Shown: positions 9,913 to 19,571, counted from the stretch's first letter. The stretch is DNA of 64,000 bases from Alphaproteobacteria bacterium PA4 (GCA_002256005.1 NKIQ01000011.1:1-64000); one strand, 5' to 3'. The notes: generated by a model from the letters alone, not told the origin. Translations and numbers: made by a program.

Positions 9913-9950
9913 GCGGGCGGGGGTGGCAGCACCCCCGCCCGCTTTCGTTT
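9913..9950 (+). terminator. Intrinsic terminator
   Basis: Perfect 12-bp stem gcgggcgggggt-ggcagc-acccccgcccgc followed by tttcgttt. Confidence 0.85.
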
Positions 9951-9982
9951 ACAACCCCATCCTCGCAGCAGAGTGACCGACC

Positions 9983-11185
9983 ATGACCGAAGACTTCTAC
10001 CGCATCAAACGCCTGCCCCCCTATGTCATCGCCGAAGTCAATGCGATGCGGGCGGCGGCGCGCGCCCGCGGCGATGACATCATCGATCTCGGCATGGGCA
10101 ACCCCGATCTGCCGCCGCCGCCGCATGTCATCGACAAGCTGTGCGAAGTGGCAAGGAAGCCCGACGCGCACGGCTATTCAGCGTCAAAGGGGATTCCGGG
10201 CCTGCGCAAGGCCCAGGCCGGCTATTACGGCCGCCGCTTCGGCGTCGATGTCGATCCCGACAGCGAAGTGGTGGTGACGCTGGGTTCCAAGGAAGGCCTC
10301 GCCAACCTTGCGCAGGCGATCACCGCGCCCGGCGATGTCGTGCTGGCGCCCAACCCCAGCTACCCCATCCACACCTTTGGCTTCATCATCGCCGGCGCCA
10401 CCATCCGCAGCGTGCCGACGACGCCGGACGAGCGCTATTTCGAAGCGCTGGAGCGCGCCATGCGCTTCACCGTGCCCAAGCCCTCGGTGCTGGTCATGGG
10501 CTATCCGTCGAACCCCACCGCCGAAACGGTCGACCTGGCGTTCTACGAGCGTGTCGTGGCGTTCGCCAAGAAGCACCAGCTCTGGGTGCTGTCCGACCTT
10601 GCCTATTCGGAACTCTATTATGACGGCAACCCGACGCCTTCGATCCTGCAGGTGCAGGGCGCCAAGGATGTGGCGATCGAGTTCACCTCGCTCTCCAAGA
10701 CCTATTCGATGGCCGGCTGGCGCATCGGCTTCGCGGTGGGCAACAAGACGCTGATCGGCGCGCTGACCCGGGTGAAATCCTATCTCGATTACGGCGCCTT
10801 CACCCCCATCCAGGCGGCGGCAGTGGCGGCGATCAACGGCCCGCAGGATATCGTCGCCGACAATCGCAACCTCTATCACCGCCGCCGCGACGTGCTCGTC
10901 GAAAGCTTCGGCCGCGCCGGCTGGGAGATTCCTTCGCCGCGCGCCAGCATGTTCTGCTGGGCACCGCTGCCGCCGGCGCTGGCCCATCTCGGCAGCCTCG
11001 AATTTTCCAAGCAATTGCTCACCCAGGCCGGCGTCGCCGTGGCCCCGGGCGTCGGTTACGGCGAGGACGGCGAAGGCTTCGTGCGCATCGCCATGGTGGA
11101 GAATGAGCAGCGCCTGCGCCAGGCGGCGCGGAATGTGAAGAAATATCTGACGTCGATGGGGGTGAATACGCCGGGGAAGGGGTGA
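9983..11185 (+). CDS. alaC: Class I/II aminotransferase, alanine/LL-DAP type (AlaC-like)
   Basis: IIDLGMGNPDLPPPPHVIDKL, GYSASKGIPGLRKA, SLSKTYSMAGWRIGFAVGN PLP-Lys motif. Confidence 0.85.
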   Translation: MTEDFYRIKRLPPYVIAEVNAMRAAARARGDDIIDLGMGNPDLPPPPHVIDKLCEVARKPDAHGYSASKGIPGLRKAQAGYYGRRFGVDVDPDSEVVVTLGSKEGLANLAQAITAPGDVVLAPNPSYPIHTFGFIIAGATIRSVPTTPDERYFEALERAMRFTVPKPSVLVMGYPSNPTAETVDLAFYERVVAFAKKHQLWVLSDLAYSELYYDGNPTPSILQVQGAKDVAIEFTSLSKTYSMAGWRIGFAVGNKTLIGALTRVKSYLDYGAFTPIQAAAVAAINGPQDIVADNRNLYHRRRDVLVESFGRAGWEIPSPRASMFCWAPLPPALAHLGSLEFSKQLLTQAGVAVAPGVGYGEDGEGFVRIAMVENEQRLRQAARNVKKYLTSMGVNTPGKG

Positions 11186-11421
11186 GGTAGGGGGGGCCGC
11201 CGGCGGGTAGGACGGTGGTGGTCAGAATCCGAGGTTTGGTGCCCGGGGCGGTGGAGGCGGTTTCCGACTCAGTTCAAGCCGTTCGGCATTCGACGCACGA
11301 ATGATTGCTTAGGGTCAAAGCGGGCTGGCAGGTTTTGAAGATTGGCTGCCCATGGCAGCCGTAGTTACAACCAGAGCGACGGTTGGCGCGCTTAATCGAG
11401 GAATTGTGAACGTCAGACACC

Positions 11422-12072
11422 TTAAAGAAATGCGCGCTGCGGCAGCGGCTCGTCGTCGCTTTGGACTACGGCGCCTTTTTGCTGCCGCGGTAAAATGATT
11501 TTGGGAATTGGCTGTCCAAGCAGGCAAAAGTTGCTGATTTGAAGTGGAGAGACGCTGCGGAGCGCATCCGAGTCCTCACGCAATTTCGTACGGAGGTCCA
11601 TAAGCAATCGCCCAAGAACGTTCTGCCCATTCAACGTTTCATCGTCCTGCGGAGTCGCTCCCCAATAATTGTCTTTACGGGAGTCCTCGACAATGGCGCG
11701 CTCGCCGGTCGACAGGAGCAGTTCCGAAAATTTATGCCAGTTATAAATTAGCTTTACGCGTAAGCACCATTTCATCACCTTGACACGAACGTCATCCCAA
11801 TCGGGCCGGGAATCCGTGCGATAAGGCTTAGATCGCATCTTTGCCGTCATTGGGCTGCCCTCGTTTAGGATCATCCGCTGAACCTCAGGCATGTGCGGAA
11901 AGCGGCAAGCTTGATACAGCGCCTCAGAAGTTCGGATACGGTGTCCAAGCACGACCACCGGAAAGCCTGGAGCCATATTAGATAGCCCGCCAAATTCCTC
12001 GGCTGTCTTCCGGAACCGGACGACATCCTTGGCTTGGTAGGTTCGTAATTGTGTCTCGCTCATGAGCCTCAA
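11422..12072 (-). CDS. NADAR-family protein (YbiA/DUF1768-like; predicted ADP-ribose/NAD-linked N-glycosidase fold)
   Basis: EFGGLSNMAPGFPVVVLGHRIRTSEALYQACRFPHMPEVQRMILNEGSPMTAKMRSKPYRTDSRPDWDDVRVKVMKWCLRVKL ... GERAIVEDSRKDNYWG is characteristic of NADAR. Confidence 0.88.
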   Translation of the reverse strand: MRLMSETQLRTYQAKDVVRFRKTAEEFGGLSNMAPGFPVVVLGHRIRTSEALYQACRFPHMPEVQRMILNEGSPMTAKMRSKPYRTDSRPDWDDVRVKVMKWCLRVKLIYNWHKFSELLLSTGERAIVEDSRKDNYWGATPQDDETLNGQNVLGRLLMDLRTKLREDSDALRSVSPLQISNFCLLGQPIPKIILPRQQKGAVVQSDDEPLPQRAFL

Positions 12073-13076
12073 TTATTCTTGCGTGGGAAGAGAGGATACC
12101 ACGGATCGCCAGCCCAAAACACCAGCGGCGCGTTATTCGGACAATTCCTGTAGGTGACGATCGTGGAACCGAACCCGAGTGATTCGAACATCATTCGACC
12201 CAACGGACGCATGTATTTGTCGAAATGCGGGCACATGTTCCGCACTCGAACGCCAGCGGCGAGAAATTCCTGCTCCAACAAATGACGACCAGCTTCTCCA
12301 GAAAATATGCCGAGCGGGCTTTTACCACCGACTGTTCTAAGCGGTGGTGCTTTTTCAAGACTTGCTACATAGGCTTGTGTCGCATTGTCTGATGGAATAG
12401 CCGTCGGGTACAACACATCGGAATTGTTGATTTCTGACTTACGATTTTCTAATGGCACTGCTCGCCACCACTTTAATTCAATAGACTTGCCGACCGCTGT
12501 TGCCGCTTCCAGAATCATCTTCGTTGAGTACCATTCGCTGTGCAGACCAATCACAAGTACGTCGAGTTTTACATTCGTCGGCGCCGATTCCTTTATCCAT
12601 CTGATGATATCGAACCGCACTCTCCCACCGGAAAAAACGGCATCATCTAAATACAAAAAAGTGTGGGGCGAAATGCCACACAATTCCATCGCGATCCCGC
12701 ATTGTCGCTGGAGCGAGTTTTTCAACAAGGCCAGCATGTCTTTCTGGCTGTGTCCAGCCGTCTGCAAGTTCAGAGCCTTGACGCCCTGCCAAAATTCACG
12801 CGAATTTGCACCTGTGAAGTTTGCGTTGACGACGATGCTGTCAATAAAATTTTGCACTTTGGCCCGCGAGAAATATGTCCGGCGAAATACATGCAACAGT
12901 TCTGTGAGAATAGGATCACGCACAGCAGCCGGGAATTGCGATATCCAACGATCAACATGTGAAGCGTCCGGTGTCGGTATTTCGCCCATACGATAGTCGG
13001 AAATCATGGCCGCTAGTGCGGCGCGCAAATTTGGTGAGCTATCCATACCTACTCCTAAGATTTGCATCTCTCGCAC
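12069..13076 (-). CDS. Phosphoribosyltransferase-like protein (PRTase-CE-like)
   Basis: FLYLDDAVFSGGRVRFDIIRWI resembles a PRPP-binding loop (hhhhDDxxxSG); N-terminal HVDRWISQFPAAVRDPILTELLHVFRRTYFS; ATGA overlap with the NADAR gene. Confidence 0.65.
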   Translation of the reverse strand: MREMQILGVGMDSSPNLRAALAAMISDYRMGEIPTPDASHVDRWISQFPAAVRDPILTELLHVFRRTYFSRAKVQNFIDSIVVNANFTGANSREFWQGVKALNLQTAGHSQKDMLALLKNSLQRQCGIAMELCGISPHTFLYLDDAVFSGGRVRFDIIRWIKESAPTNVKLDVLVIGLHSEWYSTKMILEAATAVGKSIELKWWRAVPLENRKSEINNSDVLYPTAIPSDNATQAYVASLEKAPPLRTVGGKSPLGIFSGEAGRHLLEQEFLAAGVRVRNMCPHFDKYMRPLGRMMFESLGFGSTIVTYRNCPNNAPLVFWAGDPWYPLFPRKNN

Positions 13077-13349
13077 AATCGAAACAGTCTGTCACCAAAG
13101 TGTCGCCGGTTAACTCCTGGCCAGAAACGAAACTGAACGGAAGGCAAGTTTCGAGGAATGCAACGAAGTGTGCGTATGACTGAAGTCTTGTCGGAAGCTG
13201 TCGTTCGCCGTCATTTGAAGTGGCAGGTCAGTCCCAAATTCCGTCAATCGCCGTCCCTCACGACGCGTACCAAGCATCAACTTTGAACCAACAGGCCCCA
13301 GAACCCACTCCTCTGGCTCGCACGTCGCCACATGCGGCCCCGCCAACAC

Positions 13350-13387
13350 CAGGGGTCTGGGGCCAAGGCCCCAGCCGCCGGAGGCCC
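13350..13387. repeat. Family 1 palindromic repeat, solo (half) arm
   Basis: aggggtctggggccaaggccccagccgccggaggcccc; only the right arm is present. Confidence 0.8.
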
Positions 13388-13403
13388 CTTCACACCAACC
13401 ATC

Positions 13404-15092
13404 TCACGCCGAATAGACCGTCCGTCCCCCCGTCACCGTCTCCACGATCCTGATATCCTTGATCCTGTCCTGCGGCACCATCTCCGGATCGTCGGCGAGC
13501 ACCACATAATCGGCGAGCTTGCCGGCGGAGATCGAGCCCTTGATGCTCTCCTCGCGCGAGGCATGCGCGCCGTTCAGCGTGTTGATGCGCAGCGCTTCGG
13601 CGACGCTCACCCGCTGGTTGGCGCCCCAGGTCTGGCCGTTCCAGCCGGTGCGGGTGACCATGCCCTGCATGCCCATCAGCGGCGCGAACGGGCCGGGGTA
13701 GAAGTCGGAACCGGCGCAGACCGGGATGCCGGCGTCCAGAAAACTGCGGAACGCCATGCAATTCTGCATCAGCGCCTCGCCATAGAAGCCGAACTTGTCG
13801 GCGTTGTAATAGGCATAGCTGGTGAAGGGCGCCGGGATGGCGCCGACTGCCTTGATGCGCCGCACCAGATCGGCATTCACCAGCGTGCAATGGGTGATCT
13901 TGAAGCGCGGATCGGCGACCGGGAAGGCCTTTTGCGCCCGCTCGAACGCCGTCAGCACATGATCGATGGCGACATCGCCATTGGCGTGGCAATTCACCTG
14001 GATGCCGGCGCGATGCACCCGCTCCACCCAGGCGTCGAGCACGGGCTGTTCCTCGGTGACATTGCCATAGTATGCCGGGGTGCGGCCGGCATAGGGCGTG
14101 CTGATCGCCATGGTGCGTTCGGAAAAGCTGCCATCGGCGGTGTGTTCGAAGGTGGCGCCAAGCTTGATCCAGTCATCGCCGAAACCGGTCTGGATGCCAT
14201 TGGCGATCATCGCATCGAGCATGGCCCCGCGGGTTTCGAAGCTGACGCGGTGGCAGAGCTCGCCGCGCGCCCTTATCGCCTGCAGCGCCGCCAGATCGCC
14301 GCCCTGGTGGTGGACGCCGGTCAGGCCATAGCGGGCAAAGGCCTTCGACATGTGCGCCGCCGCGTCGCGGGCGCGCTGCACCTGCTGCGCCGGGGTGAAG
14401 CTGGGCCGCGTGCCCACCGTATCGAACACATCCATGGCATTGTCGGTGACCCGGCCGTTGAGTCTGCCATCGGCTGCACGATCGAAGGTGCCGCCCGGCG
14501 GGTTCGGCGTCGCCTGGGTGACGCCGGCGAGCGCGAACGCCCTGGAATTGTAAAAGCCGGTATGGCCGCCGCGATGGTGGACGCAGACCGGATGTTCGGT
14601 CGACACCGCATCCAGATCGGCGATGGTCAGCTGGCGCTTGTCGCTGAGCTTGGTGTCGTCGTGGAAAAAGCCTTCCACCCATTGCCCCGGCGGCAGCGTC
14701 GCCGCCTTGGCGCGCAGCTTGGCGATGATGCTGGCGATGGAAACGAACTCGACCTCGAACGGATTGCCGACCAGCACCTCGTAAAGCAGCATTTCGGCCG
14801 AGGCATGGTTGTGGCAATCGATGAAGCCCGGCACCACCGTCATGCCCCTGGCATCGATGATCCGCGTCCCCTTCCCCGCCAGCGCCCGCGCCCCGGCCTC
14901 GTCACCGACGCGCATGAAGCGGCCGTCCTTCACCGCAAAGGCGGTGGCGCGCGGCCGGGCGGGGTCGACGGTGTGGACGCGGGCGTTGACGACGATGGTA
15001 TCGGCCTCGCCCGCGTCCAGCGCCCAGGCCGGCACCGCCAGCCCGGCAAGGCCGGTGCCGATGAAGCCGCGGCGGTGCATCTGGATGGTCAT
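13404..15092 (-). CDS. Amidohydrolase family protein (YtcJ-like), Tat/Sec-exported
   Basis: MTIQMHRRGFIGTGLAGLAVPAWA signal; VVPGFIDCHNHASAEML; VHHRGGHTGFYNSRAFALAGV; VCAGSDFYPGPFAPLMGM. Confidence 0.9.
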   Translation of the reverse strand: MTIQMHRRGFIGTGLAGLAVPAWALDAGEADTIVVNARVHTVDPARPRATAFAVKDGRFMRVGDEAGARALAGKGTRIIDARGMTVVPGFIDCHNHASAEMLLYEVLVGNPFEVEFVSIASIIAKLRAKAATLPPGQWVEGFFHDDTKLSDKRQLTIADLDAVSTEHPVCVHHRGGHTGFYNSRAFALAGVTQATPNPPGGTFDRAADGRLNGRVTDNAMDVFDTVGTRPSFTPAQQVQRARDAAAHMSKAFARYGLTGVHHQGGDLAALQAIRARGELCHRVSFETRGAMLDAMIANGIQTGFGDDWIKLGATFEHTADGSFSERTMAISTPYAGRTPAYYGNVTEEQPVLDAWVERVHRAGIQVNCHANGDVAIDHVLTAFERAQKAFPVADPRFKITHCTLVNADLVRRIKAVGAIPAPFTSYAYYNADKFGFYGEALMQNCMAFRSFLDAGIPVCAGSDFYPGPFAPLMGMQGMVTRTGWNGQTWGANQRVSVAEALRINTLNGAHASREESIKGSISAGKLADYVVLADDPEMVPQDRIKDIRIVETVTGGRTVYSA

Positions 15093-15223
15093 GGCGAGTC
15101 CCCCTGTTGTGGCGGCATCTTTGCGCCAATCATCGCGCAGGTAAACAGCGCGCGACACCGCTCCGGCCTTGCGCTTTTGCGCTTCGCCCGCAAAGACGGG
15201 ACATCACTGTCTTCGGAGCGTTC

Positions 15224-16516
15224 ATGTCCCTTCCCCTGCGCGTCGGCCTCGCCGGCCTCGGCAATGTCGGCGCCGGCGTTGTCAAACTGCTCGCCGACAA
15301 TGCCGAGCTCATCGCCCGCCGCGCCGGCCGGCCGATCCGCGTCACCGCCGTATCAGCGCGCGACCGCAATCGCGATCGCGGCATCGATCTGGCGCGCTAT
15401 CATTGGGTGGATGACGCGACCGAGCTGGCCGGCCGCGACGATGTCGATGTCGTCGTCGAACTGATCGGCGGCAGCGATGGCCCGGCGCTGACGCTGGCCC
15501 GCCGCACGCTCGCCGCCGGCAAGGCGCTGGTGACGGCCAACAAGGCGATGCTCGCCCACCACGGCCTCGATCTCGCCGCCACCGCCGAAGCCGGGCAGCT
15601 GGCGCTGAAATATGAAGCCGCGGTCGCCGGCGGCATCCCGATCATCAAGGCGCTGAGCGAGGGCATGGCCGCCAATCGCATCGCCCGCGTCTATGGCCTG
15701 CTCAACGGCACCTGCAACTATATCCTCAGCCGCATGGAGGCGGAGCGGCTCGACTTTGCGACCGTCCTCGCCGAGGCGCAGGCCGCCGGCTATGCCGAGG
15801 CCGACCCCAGCTTCGACATTGACGGGATCGACACGGCGCACAAGCTCAGCCTCCTCGCCGCGCTCGCCTTTGGCGCCCGCATCGATTTCGCCGCCGTCGC
15901 CACCCATGGCATCCGCGCCGTGGAGCTGGCCGATATCGACCAGGCCCGGGCGCTCGGTTTCCGCATCAAGCTGGTCGGCCTTGCCGAGCATGAGGATGGC
16001 ACGCTGTTCCAGCGCGTCCACCCGGCGCTGGTGCCGCTCGACCACCCGCTCGCCGCCGCCTCGGGCGCGCTCAATGCGGTGACGGCGGAGGGCGATTTCG
16101 TCGGCCGGCTGTTCTTCCAGGGCCGCGGCGCCGGCGAAGGGCCGACGGCGAGCGCTGTCGTCGCCGATCTGATCGATATCGCCAGGGGCATCAGCGGCAA
16201 CCCGTTCGGCATGCCGGTGGCGTCGCTCGCCGCGCTGCCGCCCGCCGCCATCGCCAACCGGCGTGGCCGTTACTATCTGCGCCTGACCGTCGCCGACCGC
16301 CCCGGCGTGCTGGCGGAGCTGACCGCCGCGCTGCGCGACCATGGCGTGTCGATCGAAAGCCTGATCCAGCGCGGGCCGGCGGCGAACGGCGACGCCATGG
16401 TGGTGATGGTCACCCACATTGCCGGGGAGACGCAGGTGCTCGCCAGCCTCGCCCAGATGGCGCAGGGGGACGCGGTGACGGGCGCGCCGGTGATGATGCA
16501 TATATTGGATTTGTAA
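15224..16516 (+). CDS. hom: Homoserine dehydrogenase (with C-terminal ACT domain)
   Basis: LRVGLAGLGNVGAGVVKLL, VTANKAMLAHHG, AAVAGGIPIIKALSEG, LNGTCNYILSRM, DIDGIDTAHKLSLLAALAFG, ACT tail. Confidence 0.95.
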   Translation: MSLPLRVGLAGLGNVGAGVVKLLADNAELIARRAGRPIRVTAVSARDRNRDRGIDLARYHWVDDATELAGRDDVDVVVELIGGSDGPALTLARRTLAAGKALVTANKAMLAHHGLDLAATAEAGQLALKYEAAVAGGIPIIKALSEGMAANRIARVYGLLNGTCNYILSRMEAERLDFATVLAEAQAAGYAEADPSFDIDGIDTAHKLSLLAALAFGARIDFAAVATHGIRAVELADIDQARALGFRIKLVGLAEHEDGTLFQRVHPALVPLDHPLAAASGALNAVTAEGDFVGRLFFQGRGAGEGPTASAVVADLIDIARGISGNPFGMPVASLAALPPAAIANRRGRYYLRLTVADRPGVLAELTAALRDHGVSIESLIQRGPAANGDAMVVMVTHIAGETQVLASLAQMAQGDAVTGAPVMMHILDL

Positions 16517-16601
16517 TTCCCCTTTCGCACCTGCGAAGCGGCACCCTTCCCCCCGCAAGGCAAACCCCTTACACGGCTGCCACAGCCGCACCGGAGCCAG
16601 C

Positions 16602-17588
16602 ATGACCAGCACCCCCCGCAGTTCGACCCTCGACCGCGTTCTCGTCCTCGAAATGGTGCGCGTCACCGAAAATGCCGCCATCGCCTGTTCGAAGCTGATC
16701 GGCCGCGGCGATGAAAAGGCCGCCGACGCCGCCGCTGTCGAAGCCATGCGCGACGCGCTCAACCAGCTGGACTTCGATGGCACCGTCGTCATCGGCGAAG
16801 GCGAGCGCGACGAGGCGCCGATGCTGTTCATCGGCGAAAAGGTCGGCCGCGCGCAGGGCACCGGCCCCAGGATCGACATCGCGCTCGATCCGCTGGAGGG
16901 CACCACCATCACCGCCAAGGCCGGGCCGAACGCCCTCGCCGTGCTGGCGATTTCCGAACAGGGCGGGCTGCTGAATGCGCCCGACGTCTATATGGACAAG
17001 ATCGCCGTCGGCCCCGGCTATCCCGCCGGCACCATTGATCTTTCGAAGTCCGCCACCTGGAATGTCCAGTCCGTCGCCGCTGCGAAGGGCGTCAAGGCCG
17101 ATGAGCTCATCGTCTGCGTGCTCGATCGCCCGCGCCACGAAGCGCTGATCACCGAATTGCGCGGGCTGGGCTGCGGCATCATGCTGATCCCCGATGGCGA
17201 TGTCGCCGGCGTCATTGCCACCTCCAACCCCGATACCGGCATCGACCTGTACATGGGCAGCGGCGGCGCGCCGGAAGGCGTGCTGGCAGCCGCCGCCCTG
17301 CGCTGCGTCGGTGGCCAGCTGCAGGGCAAGCTCGTCTTCCGCAACGAGGACGAGCGCGGCCGCGCCCGGCGCTGGGGCATCACCGACCTCGACCGCATCT
17401 ATGCGCTGGAAGATCTGGCCGCCGGCGATGTCATCTTCGCCGCGACCGGCGTCACCGATGGCTCGCTGCTGAAGGGCGTCAAGCGCCGCCGCGATGGCGT
17501 CATCACCACGCAGAGCGTCGTCATGCGCGCCTCGTCGGGCACCATCCGCTGGGTGGATGGCGAGCATCGGGCGCACCGCCACGCGTGA
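16602..17588 (+). CDS. glpX: Class II fructose-1,6-bisphosphatase
   Basis: VIGEGERDEAPMLFIGEKVG, DIALDPLEGTTITAKAGPNALAVLA, GSGGAPEGVLAAAALRCVGGQLQGKL. Confidence 0.95.
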   Translation: MTSTPRSSTLDRVLVLEMVRVTENAAIACSKLIGRGDEKAADAAAVEAMRDALNQLDFDGTVVIGEGERDEAPMLFIGEKVGRAQGTGPRIDIALDPLEGTTITAKAGPNALAVLAISEQGGLLNAPDVYMDKIAVGPGYPAGTIDLSKSATWNVQSVAAAKGVKADELIVCVLDRPRHEALITELRGLGCGIMLIPDGDVAGVIATSNPDTGIDLYMGSGGAPEGVLAAAALRCVGGQLQGKLVFRNEDERGRARRWGITDLDRIYALEDLAAGDVIFAATGVTDGSLLKGVKRRRDGVITTQSVVMRASSGTIRWVDGEHRAHRHA

Positions 17589-17629
17589 GCGACTGGCGGG
17601 GTTACGCGGGGGATATCCACACAGTTTCC

Positions 17630-17715
17630 CTGTCATCCCGGGCTTGACCCGGGACCCAGCTTCACTTCGACGTTTGCCAAGCAAGCTGGGTCCCGGGTCA
17701 AGCCCGGGATGACAG
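17630..17715. repeat. Dispersed palindromic repeat, family 2
   Basis: ctgtcatcccgggcttgacccgggacccagctt ... aagctgggtcccgggtcaagcccgggatgacag, near-perfect inverted arms. Confidence 0.9.
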
Positions 17716-17793
17716 ATGAGGCTGGGCGTCGTCTGTCGCTGACGCTACAACCCCTGAGCGGCCGACACCCGCCCCCCAGCCCCCGGAGGCCCC

Positions 17794-19563
17794 GTGATCC
17801 CCCCCGTCTTCAACATCACCCAGTCCGTCCTCGGCCAGCCCTGGCTGTGGCGCGGCGGCGTGGTGCCGGGCGGTGATCTCGATGGCCGCGGCGATGATGA
17901 ACTGCTGCACCATCTGTTCCGCGCCCGCGGTGCCAATCCGGATGATTTCGCCCGGCTGAAGGCGCCGACGCTGCGCGACTGGCTGCCCGATCCGGCGATT
18001 TTCCAGGACATGGAGCGCGCCGCCGCCCGCATCGCCGACGCCATCGCGGCCGACCAGAATATCATCGTCTATGGCGATTATGACGTCGACGGCGCCACCT
18101 CGGCTGCCGTGCTGATCCGCTATCTGCGCCAGGTCGGCGCTACGGTCGGCCATTACATCCCCGATCGCCTGCTGGAGGGCTATGGCCCCAGCGCCGATGC
18201 GCTGGTGGCGTTGCAGCGCGCCGGCGCCGATCTGGTCGTCACCGTCGATTGCGGCACCCAGGGGTTCGAGGCGCTGGCGGCGGCGCGGGCGGTGGCGCTG
18301 GATGTCATCATCGTCGATCACCACAAGGCCGGCACGGCGCTGCCGGCGGCGCTGGCGCTGGTCAACCCCAACCGGCTGGACGAAGCCCCCGACGCCGCCG
18401 CGCACGGCCATCTCGCGGCGGTCGGCGTCGCCTTTCTGCTCGCTGTGTCGCTCAACCGCCTGTTGCGCCAGCGCGGCGTGTTCGAGACGCGCCCCGAACC
18501 GAAACTCACCGAGCTGCTCGATATCGTTGCGCTCGGCACCGTCGCCGATGTCGTGCCGCTCACCGGCCTCAACCGCGCCTTTGTCACGCAGGGGCTGAAG
18601 GTGATGCGCAACCGCCGCAACCCCGGCATCACCGCGCTGCTCGATGTCGCCGGTGTCCATCGCGCCCCGACCGCGCGTGATCTGGGCTTTGCGCTCGGGC
18701 CCCGCGTCAACGCCGGCGGCCGCGTCGGCAAGTCCGATCTCGGCGTCCGCCTGCTGACCACCGATGATCCGGCGGAAGCGCTGGCGCTGGCGGCGGAGCT
18801 CGACCGGCTGAATGTCGAGCGCCGCACCATCGAAACCGATGTCACCGAATCGGCGCTGGCGCTGTGCAGCGCCGACAGCAACATGGCCGTGGCGGTCGTC
18901 GCCGGCGATGGCTGGCACCCCGGCGTCATCGGCATCGTCGCTTCGCGGCTGAAGGACCGGCTGCACCGCCCGGCCATCGTCATCGCCCGGCAGGACGATG
19001 GCCTGGCCAAGGGCTCCGGCCGCTCGCTGCCCGGCGTCGATCTGGGGGCCGCCGTGCTGGCGGCGCGCGACGCGGGCTTGCTGGTGGCCGGCGGCGGTCA
19101 TGCCATGGCGGCGGGGCTGACCGTGGCCTGCGACGGCATCGACGCGCTGGCGGCGTTTCTCAACGATCGCCTGTCCGGCGATGTCGATCGTGCCGCCACA
19201 GGCCGCAGCCTGTCGATCGATGCCGCCGTCACGCCGCGCGGCGTCTCGCTGGCGCTGGTCGAGACGCTGGAGGTCGCCGGCCCCTATGGCCAGGGCTGGG
19301 CGGCGCCGCGCGTCGCCTCCGGGCCCTGGACGGCGGTCGATTGCCGCATCGTCGGCGAACATCATGTCAAGCTGGTGCTGGCCGGCCGCGACGGCGCGCG
19401 CTGCAAGGCCATCGCCTTCCGCCACGCCGATACCGCGCTGGGCGCCTCGCTGGCCGGCGCCCGCGGCCGCCCCTTCTACCTCGCCGGCCGCATCAAGCGC
19501 GACGATTGGCGCGGCGAACCCAGCGCCGAAATCGAAATCGACGACATGGCCTGGGCGTCCTGA
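17794..19563 (+). CDS. recJ: Single-stranded-DNA-specific exonuclease RecJ
   Basis: IIVYGDYDVDGATSAAVLIRYL (DHH), VDCGTQG, IIVDHHKA, GPRVNAGGRVG, GGGHAMAAGLTV; GTG start. Confidence 0.95.
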   Translation: MIPPVFNITQSVLGQPWLWRGGVVPGGDLDGRGDDELLHHLFRARGANPDDFARLKAPTLRDWLPDPAIFQDMERAAARIADAIAADQNIIVYGDYDVDGATSAAVLIRYLRQVGATVGHYIPDRLLEGYGPSADALVALQRAGADLVVTVDCGTQGFEALAAARAVALDVIIVDHHKAGTALPAALALVNPNRLDEAPDAAAHGHLAAVGVAFLLAVSLNRLLRQRGVFETRPEPKLTELLDIVALGTVADVVPLTGLNRAFVTQGLKVMRNRRNPGITALLDVAGVHRAPTARDLGFALGPRVNAGGRVGKSDLGVRLLTTDDPAEALALAAELDRLNVERRTIETDVTESALALCSADSNMAVAVVAGDGWHPGVIGIVASRLKDRLHRPAIVIARQDDGLAKGSGRSLPGVDLGAAVLAARDAGLLVAGGGHAMAAGLTVACDGIDALAAFLNDRLSGDVDRAATGRSLSIDAAVTPRGVSLALVETLEVAGPYGQGWAAPRVASGPWTAVDCRIVGEHHVKLVLAGRDGARCKAIAFRHADTALGASLAGARGRPFYLAGRIKRDDWRGEPSAEIEIDDMAWAS

Positions 19564-19571
19564 ACGGCGCT

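Noticed and set aside
13332-15464. 710-aa plus-strand ORF opposite the amidohydrolase
   Set aside because: Antisense frame with no recognisable motif.
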